Translations under genes and position numbers: made by a program | Source of the DNA: Paenibacillus barcinonensis | Lineage (GTDB): Bacteria > Bacillota > Bacilli > Paenibacillales > Paenibacillaceae | Length of the DNA stretch: 64,000 nucleotides | NCBI RefSeq assembly: GCF_003217495.1 | Contig: NZ_QJSW01000025.1 | Coordinates: 1-64,000, forward strand | Direction: 5' to 3' | In this document: one piece after another, positions 26,296-36,600 of the stretch | How the letters are laid out: each line of letters opens with the position of its first letter | Numbering within the stretch: the first letter of the stretch is position 1 | The notes under the pieces: generated by a model | The model's input: the letters and a program-made list of their open reading frames with translations, nothing else | Databases searched by the model: none | Told to the model about the DNA's origin: nothing

Positions 26296-26826
26296 ATGAG
26301 TGAAATGGATCAGGATAATCCAAAGTACAGCGGCATTCAAAAACTTTATTTTCAAGACGATGGCGTCATCCCAAATCACCCGCGCCTTCCCGTGCTATTG
26401 TACAGAGGTGTCTGGCTGGCTGAATCGGCCTTGGCCGAAGCACGTCTGAACCAAAATGGGTGGGGAAATAGCTGGGTTAACGGTGTGTTTGACTACCATC
26501 ATTATCATAGCAACGCCCACGAGGCGCTTGCCGTAATTAGCGGGTTTGTCAAGTTAACTCTTGGCGGGGAAAAGGGACAGAAGGTATATCTGAAGAGCGG
26601 GGATGTCGTTGTACTTCCTGCGGGAACCGGCCATAAACGTCTGGAGGCCAGCTCCGATTTTCGAATCGCAGGTGCTTATCCGGGTGGGATGAGCTACAAC
26701 ACTCGAACGGGGGAACAGAGGGAGCGCCCGAAAGTGCTACAGGAGATTCAGGAGGTCCCTATACCGGACACAGACCCGGTGTATGGTATAGCCGGACCCT
26801 TAACCAAGCTGTGGTATAAGTCTTGA
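26296..26826 (+). CDS. Cupin-domain protein (YjlB-like)
   Basis: 176 residues. Single cupin barrel: motif 1 in FDYHHYHSNAHEALAVISG (metal ligands His, His and Glu, about 69-80) and motif 2 GDVVVLPAGTGHKRL (His about 117). The length and the ending PDTDPVYGIAGPLTKLW match the B. subtilis YjlB family. Probably binds a divalent metal; substrate unknown. AGGAGG lies ten bases before the ATG. A perfect palindrome upstream suggests repressor control. Confidence 0.82.
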   Translation: MSEMDQDNPKYSGIQKLYFQDDGVIPNHPRLPVLLYRGVWLAESALAEARLNQNGWGNSWVNGVFDYHHYHSNAHEALAVISGFVKLTLGGEKGQKVYLKSGDVVVLPAGTGHKRLEASSDFRIAGAYPGGMSYNTRTGEQRERPKVLQEIQEVPIPDTDPVYGIAGPLTKLWYKS

Positions 26827-26849
26827 TGCTCAGTAAAATACAGAAAAAC

Positions 26850-26940
26850 AGCTGATCTGGAGATCTGGAATTTCAGCCCTCTCCCGTTAATCGAACGCGA
26901 TAGAAACGCATAGCGCGATTGCTACCTTCCAGATCAAGCT
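26850..26940. repeat. Large imperfect inverted repeat between convergent genes
   Basis: AGCTGATCTGGA at the left and TTCCAGATCAAGCT at the right can form the base of a ~90-base stem, with an inner AATCG/CGATT pairing. It ends at the stop codon of the TVP38 gene. It may work as a terminator for both genes, although it lacks a T tract. Confidence 0.45.
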
Positions 26941-27604
26941 ATGAGGAAATTGAATTGCCAGAACTCTGATGTATTGATTGCATCTCTTCCTGATCGGGGC
27001 TAAAGCGGGTGAAATGACGCTCCAGCTTGCGACTTGCCCATAGGGAAACAGCAATGAACAGAATTACGCCGATCCAGCGTACCGGGTGTTCAAGGAACTG
27101 CTCTACGTTAGAGCCGATATAGGTGACAGAGAAGATCATGATGGCTTTGCCAAGACCCACCGCGAGCAGGAAAGATAACAAACGCATTCGGGCAATACCT
27201 GCTGCGATATTAATAATGACAAACGGCCCTACGGGGAATATGCTCAGCAGAAAAACATAACTGAATGCATTCCTGCGAATCCATACCATACTGCGCTGCA
27301 CGCGCGGTTTGCGGGCCCATTTTTCCACAAAGGCCGATTTGCCGATCTCCCGCACAAGCAGAAAAGTCACGGTACATCCGAGAACCATACCGATCCAGGA
27401 GTATAAAAAGCCTGCCCATAAGCCGTATACGGCACCATTAACACCCACAATAAGCAGTGTCGGAAGCGGCGGAACAAAAGACTTCATAAACGTAAGCAAA
27501 ATGCCCGGCAATGGACCGAGAGAACGGAATTTCTCCAGCCAGAACCGAATATTCTCTTCTGTAATATATGACATCACATCAAGTGCTGCCGTTGTCATCC
27601 GCAT
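26939..27604 (-). CDS. TVP38/TMEM64-family (VTT/DedA-type) membrane protein
   Basis: 221 residues with about five predicted membrane spans. The VTT-domain pattern is seen in FMKSFVPPLPTLLIVGVNGA, YGLWAGFLYSWIGMVLGCTV and SIFPVGPFVIINIAAGIARM. DedA/TVP38 proteins are linked to lipid scrambling and membrane homeostasis; the precise role here is unknown. The start is chosen at the first ATG of the frame, though a later Met (residue 3 or 11) is possible. Convergent with the cupin gene. Confidence 0.8.
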   Translation of the reverse strand: MRMTTAALDVMSYITEENIRFWLEKFRSLGPLPGILLTFMKSFVPPLPTLLIVGVNGAVYGLWAGFLYSWIGMVLGCTVTFLLVREIGKSAFVEKWARKPRVQRSMVWIRRNAFSYVFLLSIFPVGPFVIINIAAGIARMRLLSFLLAVGLGKAIMIFSVTYIGSNVEQFLEHPVRWIGVILFIAVSLWASRKLERHFTRFSPDQEEMQSIHQSSGNSISS

Positions 27605-27885
27605 CCATCCAATCTATATCGATCTGTTCCATCTGTTTGATCTGTTTCAAGTATTCCATGTGTAAAATCTATATTTGCTGCCCTCCAAGTATAACGTACA
27701 TTGGGCTGCCGTACCGTTGTCAATTTGAAGAAATATTGTATATCCGTTAACCCAAAGACATGTTCATACCAATAAACGATGGATTGGGCAACACCAAAAA
27801 GCACACCAAGAGCATAGACTCTCGGTGTGCTTTGCTTGTAAACGCCGCTAAGATGGCTGTTTCTCAGCAGCACTTTATCTGCTTC

Positions 27886-29055
27886 CTATTGCGTATCCTC
27901 CAACTCACTTTCCTGCATTTCAAGCTCCAGCAGCTCCGCCTGATGCGCAGCATTCCACTCAGGAATTCCCGAACGCATGAACTCGTCCGCATCCATTGCC
28001 GCTTTGGACTGATTGCACAGGTTGCAGGCACAGACACAATTAAGCGGTGTCGTATGTCCACCCTTCGCCCGCGGAAGGAGATGGTCAATGGTGTCACCAT
28101 AGGAGCCGCAGAAATAACAGGTATAATTGTCCCGATTCAGAATAAAACGCTTGAAATCCTTGTTGCTGAACAGACGGCGAATGGTATACCGATTGACAAC
28201 AACAGCGGCCTTTTCCTTCACCAGCGTGACTGCCAGCTCCATATCCACTTCCTGATGCCAGCGGCGGCCCTTGTCCGTTTTGCCGCGCATGCGCACCATG
28301 CCCTGCCGATTGGTACGAAGCGAAGCCGGATCCTCCGGGTCAATCGCTGCTGGAGGCGCATGATGACGCCGCGGCCTGCCATCCATTCCAGCCGCATGAT
28401 TTCGGCTGGAATGAGGGGTGGACTCGCGCCCTGATGCAGCTGGTGGCGATGTCTTCGCTGCAACAGCAGGACGTGCAGCGCCCTTACCCGTGCCGGTTCC
28501 GCCACGGGTACTGCTGCGATTGCTACGAACACGATCTGGCTCCGGCGCAGGAGCATCAGCAGAAGCATGAATATTCACAGCCTCAGCAGGCTTCCGTTTC
28601 CGCCGTCTCCGTCTTTTCTTGCGCTGACTGCCGGTAGAGGACGTTGCTCCCACTTCATCCTTTAACAGCTGCAACGTCTGCTCAGCAAGCGTGGTCTTGA
28701 CGTCCGAAGCTACTAATCTGGACAATGAGGAGGACTCCTGCTCGCTTTCCGTCCGCTCTCCCCGTTCGTTCCCTTCGGCAAGCTGCCGTGGCTCCATCAC
28801 TTGTCCCTCGCGGTGCTCAAGCTTGGCGGCAGCCATGGCCTGTCCCGCTTGACCCTCTTCAGTATGCCGCTCCCGTACTCCGTGCTGACGACAACGACGA
28901 CAGGCCCCGCGTCTGGCTCCGGGACCCGCCCTTTTCCCGGTCCTGCGCCGAAAGTCAGACGCAGGCCGTGACTCTCCGCAATACATACATGTCTTGGTTT
29001 GCTGCGTTTCTCCTGCTGCCATTCCTTCGCGGAAAGGGGCTGGTCCCGTCTCCAT
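27886..29055 (-). CDS. HNH endonuclease with a basic, low-complexity middle
   Basis: 389 residues in three parts. Residues ~20-60 hold a zinc-finger-like CMYCGESRPASDF...CRRC; ~60-250 are low-complexity and very basic (QRKKRRRRRKRKP near 145-160; Ser/Thr/Pro/Ala-rich); ~295-375 form an HNH domain, CYFCG...TIDHLLPRAKGG...LNCVCACNLCNQSKA, with the catalytic His in IDHLLPR and zinc-binding Cys pairs. HNH proteins cut DNA in phage defence, homing or repair. The target is not evident. It lies 44 bases after a small CxxC-protein gene. Confidence 0.78.
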   Translation of the reverse strand: METGPAPFREGMAAGETQQTKTCMYCGESRPASDFRRRTGKRAGPGARRGACRRCRQHGVRERHTEEGQAGQAMAAAKLEHREGQVMEPRQLAEGNERGERTESEQESSSLSRLVASDVKTTLAEQTLQLLKDEVGATSSTGSQRKKRRRRRKRKPAEAVNIHASADAPAPEPDRVRSNRSSTRGGTGTGKGAARPAVAAKTSPPAASGRESTPHSSRNHAAGMDGRPRRHHAPPAAIDPEDPASLRTNRQGMVRMRGKTDKGRRWHQEVDMELAVTLVKEKAAVVVNRYTIRRLFSNKDFKRFILNRDNYTCYFCGSYGDTIDHLLPRAKGGHTTPLNCVCACNLCNQSKAAMDADEFMRSGIPEWNAAHQAELLELEMQESELEDTQ

Positions 29056-29099
29056 GTTGTCACCTCGGTTCCGAATGTATCCGGTTTCTTTCTATTGTA

Positions 29100-29249
29100 T
29101 CACATCTGCTCGCGAACACCCTCATAGCTATAGGCTTTGTATTCCTTCGAGCTGTATTCGGGTGTCTGCTCTCTGCATTCATGAAGAATGTGCTCTACAT
29201 ATTCCAATATATCCTGCATCGGTTTCCCGCATTGTTCGCATCTTGTCAT
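29100..29249 (-). CDS. Small CxxC protein upstream of the HNH gene
   Basis: 49 residues starting MTRCEQCGKPMQDILEYVEH and ending YEGVREQM. AAGGTG lies six bases before the ATG. CEQCGKP is a possible half zinc site; HILHEC could supply the rest. No family is recognised. It is probably co-transcribed with the HNH nuclease gene (44-base gap). Too short for routine gene callers, so confidence rests on the ribosome site, Cys pattern and context. Confidence 0.5.
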   Translation of the reverse strand: MTRCEQCGKPMQDILEYVEHILHECREQTPEYSSKEYKAYSYEGVREQM

Positions 29250-29391
29250 GTTGATCACCTTGATCCTGTCTTTTAGGTTTACCATATATTAATGCTCCAC
29301 CTTATGATTACCCCTGGATTATGCCAAAGAAACATTCGTTCCCACCGGAATGACATGAATATCCAGCCATCTCACCAGCAGAGAATATATG

Positions 29392-29433
29392 AAAAGCCGT
29401 TCCCGGTCGCCTGCAGGCTGACCGAAAACGGCT
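29392..29433 (-). terminator. Terminator of the acyltransferase gene
   Basis: AGCCGTT...AACGGCT stem with inner CGGTC/GACCG and GCC/GGC pairings followed by TTTTC on the minus strand, 25 bases past the stop. Confidence 0.75.
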
Positions 29434-29458
29434 GATCTTCACACACAATTTCTAACAC

Positions 29459-30634
29459 TTAATGCATATCCACTTGTCCCGACTTCTGCTGAGGCACAAA
29501 ACGCGGCTTCGGCTTGGGCAGATTGCCAAAAAGAATCCAGGCATAAGGCAGGAACCTAGCCGCAAGCCCCACCACAATCCATGAGGCGATCAGGGCAATA
29601 CCGAATCCGCTGGCATACCATAGGTGAATGATGGAGGACACCCCGGTTTGTGGGGGATGCTCACGATAAAATAACAGAAAAAACGGATGAATCAGATAAA
29701 TGCCGAAGGACAGTGTACCCAGACGGTTCAACGGTTTGACAATAAGCGCAGGACCATGATGATAGAGCCAATAGGCAATCTGGATAATGACCAGAGCACA
29801 AGCAAACGTATGAACATTCCAGAAGAGCTCATACCACAACGTGTTATATGTCGCGATCTTCAGCCGAAGTAGATAATAAATATAAACGTGCGCCAGCCCT
29901 GCCGTAATCCATACAGTCCATAGCACAATCCATGAAGCAACTCGACCCTTGGTGGCATTAGCCTTACTAATAACAAACCACTGCTTGATCTGTGGGAAAT
30001 ATGCCCCCATATATGCTCCTAACATAAAATAAGAGAAATAAGAGAGGGCCCAGCTGCCCTTGTTAGGAACTTGAAACCCGTACTTGTTGCTTACAATAAA
30101 GGCCCATTGAATGAAAAGCCCGATTGGGACAGACCATTTTACAACCGAAGGATATTTCTTCAGCAGCCACAGCACTAGCGGGAAAATGAGATAAAATTGC
30201 ATATTAATAAACACAAAATACAGATGCGTGTACGCTTTTCCTGTAAACAGTTTCTCAATAAAAGTAATTAGCGATTCATCAAAGGGTCGCCCCTGATAGT
30301 ACATGTTATGTAGTACAACAAAATAAAGAATAGAGAAGAGAAAATACGGCAGTAAAATATAAACAAAGCGCTTCTTGTAAAAATTGCTGACGAGCTTTTT
30401 GTCCAGCGGACGGGTGTAATAATTATAAAACAGCACAAAGCTGCTTAGAAAAATAAAAGTTGGCGTACCATATTTCATAAAAATGTTAATAAAGTTGTAC
30501 AGCCAGTAGTACCTGGAATCTGTCATTTCCAGCGTAGCATTGGAGGTAGAATGCACAAATAGTACACCGATAATGGCTATCGCCCGCACGAGATTCAATT
30601 CCGGGATTCGTTCTCTTTTCAGTGTTTGATTCAT
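29459..30634 (-). CDS. Acyltransferase family 3 membrane protein
   Basis: 391 residues, about ten membrane spans. The N-terminus has the family-3 pattern LNLVRAIAIIGVLFVHSTSN with the conserved Arg/His pair, followed by FIFLSSFVLFYNYY and FGIYLIHPFFLLFYREH near the C-terminus. These enzymes O-acylate cell-surface polysaccharides, peptidoglycan or lipids using cytoplasmic acyl donors. No glycan operon surrounds it, so the acceptor is unknown. More AT-rich than its neighbours. It stands alone between two terminators. Confidence 0.85.
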   Translation of the reverse strand: MNQTLKRERIPELNLVRAIAIIGVLFVHSTSNATLEMTDSRYYWLYNFINIFMKYGTPTFIFLSSFVLFYNYYTRPLDKKLVSNFYKKRFVYILLPYFLFSILYFVVLHNMYYQGRPFDESLITFIEKLFTGKAYTHLYFVFINMQFYLIFPLVLWLLKKYPSVVKWSVPIGLFIQWAFIVSNKYGFQVPNKGSWALSYFSYFMLGAYMGAYFPQIKQWFVISKANATKGRVASWIVLWTVWITAGLAHVYIYYLLRLKIATYNTLWYELFWNVHTFACALVIIQIAYWLYHHGPALIVKPLNRLGTLSFGIYLIHPFFLLFYREHPPQTGVSSIIHLWYASGFGIALIASWIVVGLAARFLPYAWILFGNLPKPKPRFVPQQKSGQVDMH

Positions 30635-31003
30635 GTTCAGAGGTTCTCCTTCATGTATTCGTCAATATGTTAAATATGACTTAGTCCATTTAGCTCTCTA
30701 TCTATTAAAAGGCATATTGCTTAACATGTGTAGTCCAATTTATTAATATTTTTTTAATTTTCAAGTGAATTTCACAATATTTGCATTTCTGTACATGCTC
30801 AAAAGACCGCAGTAACGCGGCCTGACAGTAATGAAGTCATCTTCTGCAATCCGTTCGATTTTTTTTCGTTCATCGGCACCAGCAGGGTCAACTCCGGCTC
30901 AGGACCCGTTTGAGAATACATTCAATGCAAAAATCCCCCGCCAAAAGCAACGGGGGAAACGAAAGCATTGCAGGATTCATCTATGCTCATAGAACAATAT
31001 CTT
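30635..31003. other. Intergenic region, acyltransferase upstream
   Basis: About 370 bases, AT-rich next to the acyltransferase start, and containing the photolyase terminator at 30934-30957. No further gene was found. Confidence 0.5.
30934..30957 (-). terminator. Terminator of the photolyase gene
   Basis: CCCCCGTTG...GGCGGGGG hairpin followed by ATTTTTG on the minus strand. Confidence 0.8.
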
Positions 31004-32356
31004 CTACCGACTCGTCAGAATTTGTTTGTAAACATCAATTGCCGCTTGTCTGGAGGTCTTCAGGTCGACGATCGCATCTTTCCTCGGCTGATGAATATCT
31101 TTGCTGTGCACATGCTTTAATTCAGGCAGCCACTTGCGAATGTAATCTCCTTGAGCATCATACTTCTCGGACTGTGTAACGGGATTGTTCACACGGAAAT
31201 AGGGCGCAGCATTCTCGCCCAGCGAGGCACACCACAGCCAGTTCCCCCGATTCTGGATGTTATCATAATCCTTCAGCTTGCGTCTGAAATACGCTTCACC
31301 AAGCGTAAAGGGACATTGAAGATTTTTGGTTAGAAACATTGCAGTTAGAATACGAAGCCGATTAGGCATACGCCCGGTTTCATTCAGTTCTGTCATAGCC
31401 GCATCAATAATCGGGATGCCCGTCTCCGCTTTGCACCAGCGCTCAAAATGAGTATCGTGAAGAGCGGAGAGATCATATTTTTTTTCATACGTAAAATAAT
31501 GCTCCTCATAGACCGCTCTGTACAAGTAATAATCGCGGAAGCACAGCTGCCTGATCCACTCTTCGGCTTCGCCTGCACGCTGCGCGGCGTCAAACATCTT
31601 GCGGATAGACACGGCTCCCACCGCAACATACGAGCTAAGATGACTCGGCTCATATGCCTCGAATTCATCCCGATGTTCCGCGTAATCTGTCACTCGCTGG
31701 GATATGAAACGATCCAGCAGCATATGCGGGTCTTCCTCTTGCTCTTCCTGTTTCCCGGAAACTGCCTGCAGCAAATTAGAGGGCACCTTCATTCCATCCG
31801 GCCATTCCAGCAGGTAGTCACTGACGTTTACATCCTGAATGGTTACGGATGACGGCGGATTCGGATATGCATGCATAAATTCCAGCCAACGCCTGTGAAA
31901 CGCAGCAAATACTTTATAAGGCTCGGGCTTGCCTGTATATTCAGCAAAAGCTTTCAAATCCATTAACAGATGATCCGTCAGTTGCGTAAAAGGAATCTGA
32001 GAGGATTCGCATACTTTACGTAGCTCCCTGTCTCTGTCTATCGCATACGGCGTCATATCTCGATGAACCACTACCTCGCTGATTCTGCCCTTCAAATGGC
32101 GCAGCACCCACTCAAGCACCTCGGCCGGCTTGCCATAAGCCGTATGTAACCGTTGCCCTTTTTCTTGATACATTCTGTCCAATGCTGCTGCATGACGCAG
32201 GAAATTCATACCACTGTGTTCCTTCTCCCGGCCCTGCCGTAGCAGAAATGGATCATAGATCAACACATGCAGGCTCTCTTCCTCCTGTGCTCGCAAATAA
32301 TCAAATGCGCTCAGATCATCTGTACGCAGGTCTTTACGGTGTATGAATAACTTCAC
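31004..32356 (-). CDS. phr: Deoxyribodipyrimidine photolyase / cryptochrome-family, divergent
   Basis: 450 residues from a GTG with AGAGGGG eight bases upstream. Light-driven DNA repair family: N-terminal antenna domain (MKLFIHRKDLRTDD...), C-terminal FAD domain with TGIPIIDAAM, LKDYDNIQNRGNWLW, NPVTQSEKYD. It differs from E. coli PhrB at known positions: MHNR is MPNR, and LIDW (Trp359 of the electron-transfer triad) is QCPF. Trp382, Trp384 and Asn378 equivalents remain. It lies 26 bases after the BTAD response regulator gene, so may be co-transcribed with that signalling system. Confidence 0.82.
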   Translation of the reverse strand: MKLFIHRKDLRTDDLSAFDYLRAQEEESLHVLIYDPFLLRQGREKEHSGMNFLRHAAALDRMYQEKGQRLHTAYGKPAEVLEWVLRHLKGRISEVVVHRDMTPYAIDRDRELRKVCESSQIPFTQLTDHLLMDLKAFAEYTGKPEPYKVFAAFHRRWLEFMHAYPNPPSSVTIQDVNVSDYLLEWPDGMKVPSNLLQAVSGKQEEQEEDPHMLLDRFISQRVTDYAEHRDEFEAYEPSHLSSYVAVGAVSIRKMFDAAQRAGEAEEWIRQLCFRDYYLYRAVYEEHYFTYEKKYDLSALHDTHFERWCKAETGIPIIDAAMTELNETGRMPNRLRILTAMFLTKNLQCPFTLGEAYFRRKLKDYDNIQNRGNWLWCASLGENAAPYFRVNNPVTQSEKYDAQGDYIRKWLPELKHVHSKDIHQPRKDAIVDLKTSRQAAIDVYKQILTSR

Positions 32357-32382
32357 GTGCCGCACCCCTCTTGCCTGAACAT

Positions 32383-33546
32383 CTATTGATTCGTCAGACT
32401 TTGATATAATTTACTTGTTTCAAGCTCTGGCTGATGACCCAGGTCCTCCTTCAGAAGCAGCTTCAATGAGTGGTAGACCTTCTTTATGCCCTGCTGGTCA
32501 TCCAACGAGGCGTAAATCTCCATCATCAATCGACATATTTCTTCTGAATAAGGCTCACGTTCCTGCAACGCCTGCAGCAGCTCAATCCCCTGCTTTCCTC
32601 GTCCATTAGCCATGTCCCATCTGGCAATATCTATGACAAGTCCCGTGTACTTGCTCCGGAGCTCCCTGCTTTTGGCTTTGGCCCAATCATAATCATGTTC
32701 CTCCAGATAATCTCCACGGTAGAGCAGAGCGACCTGTCTTAGCTCCTGCACATTAACCGAAGTGACGGCAGCATAAGACATCGCCTGTTCAAACTGTTCA
32801 ACATCACTCACCAAATTACCAGTCAACAGACGATAACGGTTCATGTTGTACTCCAGCTTGCCCGTCATCCCCCATTCCTTCAATAATTTGCGGATCTGGT
32901 ATACAGATGTATGCAGAAGTGTGAGCCCTTTGTCCTGAGATAAATCCGCCCAGAGCTTATCAAGCAGAATCTCCTTGCTTACCCACTCCCCGCGATGATG
33001 AAACAGAAAAGCGAACAGCTCTTGTGATTTGGTTGTACGCCACTTATGTTTCTTGGCACTTTGCTCAAGGCTTCTGAAGATGTCCAGATGCTTGAAGACC
33101 AGCAGTCCTGGTGCCTCCAGCTCCGGCTCCTCCGCTACAGGCTCCGATTCCTGTACTTCTGCCGTGGCGGCAGCTTGAGTGTTATAAGACATCATACCTT
33201 CAATGCGGTCTATCGTTTTGCTTAATCTGCCTGGACTAACCGGCTTTAATATGTAATCCAGAGCTTGCAGTTCAAATGCCTCCACGGCATGATGCGCATA
33301 AGCAGTTACAAATATAACCCGAATGCTCTGATCCAGTTGCTCGATGTATTCTGCTGCTTCCAGCCCATTCATCTCTGGCATGCCAATATCCAGAAACACC
33401 ACATCCACACGATGATTGGTCAGAAACTCTAAAGCGTCACGGGCTGTTGAAAAGCATTGTATAGGATCAATTCTTCCATCCGACTGAAGCAGTCGCTGCA
33501 GGTGAAGCTGCGCCGGCTTCTCATCATCTACCACAATGGCTCTCAC
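32383..33546 (-). CDS. Response regulator with winged helix and BTAD domain
   Basis: 387 residues, GTG start behind GGAGG/AGAGG. Receiver domain 1-120 (VVDDEKPA, phospho-Asp53 in FLDIGMPEMNG, Lys in YILKPV), an acidic linker (~130-150), a winged-helix region (~160-240, KSQELFAFLFHHRGEWVSKE) and a C-terminal bacterial transcriptional activator domain (~245-385, FEQAMSYAAV...LYRGDYLEEHDYDWA, LQALQEREPYSEEICRLMME) as in SARP-type activators. It is encoded directly after the double-kinase hybrid sensor, which is its likely partner. Confidence 0.85.
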   Translation of the reverse strand: MRAIVVDDEKPAQLHLQRLLQSDGRIDPIQCFSTARDALEFLTNHRVDVVFLDIGMPEMNGLEAAEYIEQLDQSIRVIFVTAYAHHAVEAFELQALDYILKPVSPGRLSKTIDRIEGMMSYNTQAAATAEVQESEPVAEEPELEAPGLLVFKHLDIFRSLEQSAKKHKWRTTKSQELFAFLFHHRGEWVSKEILLDKLWADLSQDKGLTLLHTSVYQIRKLLKEWGMTGKLEYNMNRYRLLTGNLVSDVEQFEQAMSYAAVTSVNVQELRQVALLYRGDYLEEHDYDWAKAKSRELRSKYTGLVIDIARWDMANGRGKQGIELLQALQEREPYSEEICRLMMEIYASLDDQQGIKKVYHSLKLLLKEDLGHQPELETSKLYQSLTNQ

Positions 33547-33657
33547 CGTTCCTCTAACCTCCTGCTATGAGCGATTCATTACAATATGAATACCGACTAT
33601 ATCGGTATCCGCTTATTCGTATGTTAATCATAATTACCGAGAGTCCGATCTTCGATG

Positions 33658-36600
33658 TCACGAAAAATGATGAACCTGCTTCAGTGGTAAACAGAACTGT
33701 ATTTGTGTTCCGCTCCCTACATGACTCTGAATTTCCAATGCGGTACCATAGAGCGACATGAGACGACGATTAATATTGTACAGCCCTACACCTCCCGGAC
33801 CTTCGATTCGGCCTGACCTGACCTGAGCCATGCGTTCTGGAGGAATGCCCACACCGTCATCCTGTACCCGAATAATGACGTGATCTGACTCCTCGTAAAT
33901 GTGAAGCATTACCGTCCCCCCCGCCGCCCTCTCCATAACGCCATGGCGAATCGCATTCTCCATAAGCGGTTGAATGGTGAGTGGAGGAAGAAACAAGCGA
34001 ATATCCGGCTGCACATCATATTTGACGATGAGCCTGTCCTCAAACCTTGCCTGCTCCAGATGTACATACGATTGAACCAGCTCCAGCTCCTTGTAGAGTG
34101 GAACAAGTTGCTCTCTGTTCTGAAAATCAAAGCTTCCCCGCAGATAGTTGCTCAATTCAATCAGCAAATCTGTTGCCTTATCCGGGTTGACGGCACAGGT
34201 GGCAATAATAACATTCAGTGCATTGTAGAGAAAATGAGGTTTGATCTGTGCCTGAAGAAAAGCCATCTCTGTTCGAATCACATCCTGCACCGAGCTACGC
34301 ATTTGGATTAATGTACGAACCCGTGCCCTCAGTTCCCCAGCATCCACCGGCTTGCTCAAAAAGTCGTTGGCTCCCGCCTGAAAACCATGCCGGATATCTT
34401 CAGGTAATCCGCGTGCAGTGAGCATCAGAATAGGTAGCTCGGATAATGAACGGTGCTCGCGCAGCATGCGGCAGAGCTCCAGCCCGGACATTTTGGGCAT
34501 CATCCAGTCCGTAATCACCAGATCAATGCATGGATAATGCTCAAACAGCTGTAGCGCCTTAAAGCCGCTGTCCGCCGCAAGCACACGGTAACTTTCCGTG
34601 GACAGCAGGCTTAGGAGCACATGCCGATTCACAGGATCATCATCTACAATGAGAATTGTATGTTCTCCCTCCTGCATCTGCTCCTGCGATGGATTCACAT
34701 CGAACACACCCATCATCAAATCCTGACTCATCTCATGATTCAGCTTTTTCACCTGGGTTGGAACGTAACGTGCTGGTACAGGGCCGAACTCTTCCTGTAG
34801 TAACGACAGGTTCACGCTAGGTAACGTAAAATGAAATGTTGATCCCACGCCCGGCTCTGAATCGACCCAGATTTCCCCATCACTCAGTTCAACCAGCTTC
34901 TTGGTTATGCTAAGACCGAGCCCCGTTCCTTCATAAGCCCGTTCCATCGTGCCATTAGTCTGTTCATACGCCTGAAAGATATCCTCCAATCTGTCTGGTG
35001 CAATACCCACACCCGTATCCGCAACAGATACCCTGACCTTGTCACCTTCTACGGTGGCATACAGCCTAATCTCTCCTTGCTCGGTAAACTTGTATGCATT
35101 ACCCAGCAGGTTATAGAGAATCTGACGCAGTCGATCCTCGTCTGCCTCTACCAACGGCAAAGCATCCGGCCAGTGCTGGTGCAGCACAACAGGTTTGTCA
35201 CCAAAAGTAAACCCCGAAATCTCAACTACGGTTTGTGCGACAGATTCCAGATCAACAGGCATTCGCTTTAGTTCAATTTCGCTGTTTTTTAATTTCGAGA
35301 AATCCAGAATGTCATTCACCAGCAGTGACAGCCGTTTTCCAGTTGCCGTGATCACGGACAAATTTTTAGCCTGCTTTGGTGTGAGGGCACCAGCCGCTCC
35401 TTCCAGCATAGAATCAGCAATATTGATAATTCCATGAAGCGGTGTCCTTAGCTCATGAGATGTGTTCGCCATGAACTCATCCTTGAGGCTGTCAATCACA
35501 AGCAAACGCTCTGACAGAGCCTCCACATCACGAAGGGATTGTGCAAAACGGATCGCTGTAACGACCATCTGGATAAATACAAACAAAAGCAGCTCAAGCA
35601 ATGCATGAAATACGGTGTCAACCGATGTCACCACCCCGATGGTATGAAGCACAACAACCATAATAATACTCATCATACCAATCAGTGCATAGACACTGTC
35701 ATTGGTTCGTTTACGCGACCAATAAATCATAACCCTGACCCCATAGGCCATAACAGAAACAGAGATCAGTAGCATCGGTAGTTCCAAAGTAGAAAATAAT
35801 TCCGGCGGAAGGGTGATAGCTATGAGGGAGCTTATAATAAACAGGTACTTACCCAGGCGTACAAACCATGAATGAACCGCTCCTGGAGCCAAGGTAGCCA
35901 GATAAAGAAGTAAAAAATAATAAGAGAACACTCCGCTGAGAAGCTGAAGACGCAGCATCTCATTATGTAACAACAGAGGGATGAACGTACATAACAGCTT
36001 TTCTCCATGAGTAAGGGCAAACAGCGCCCCGGACAGACTGAACATCCCCAGATAACTAAGCGCTTTCTCACTAGGTCTCAACCTGAACAGCATTAGCATA
36101 AAAATGGCTGGCAATATAAAGCCGAACAGTGTCATCAGATCTTTAAGCAAGCCCTCCTGCTGGTCATTAAAGATGCTGTTCTCGTCTCCAAACAAAACAG
36201 GCGCTACAATGCCTCCAGAGGAATAGCTGTAATTGGATACCTGAATGATAATGTCAGCCGTATGCCCTTGAACGGAAATAAACCCTGTATAGGGAATGTT
36301 TTTTTGAGTATCCGCTTCCTTTGTTCGCCCGGGCATGCCCTTACCACCGATCAAGTCATCGTTAATGAAAATGCGTTGGGACATCCGTATATTTTGCGTG
36401 CGAATCCCGTAACGATTGTCCAGTTTCCCGGATGGGAGCTGCAGCTGTACATGATATGTTCCGTATCCATGAGCCTTTCCCATCACAGTATTCCATCTGG
36501 ACGGCACCTGAATATCTACTGAAGCAGGCAGCGGCCTGTTCCCCGTTGCGTCAGCTTCGAAATCCTTCGGTCCAAGCAGCTGATCCGGGTAGAACTTCCA

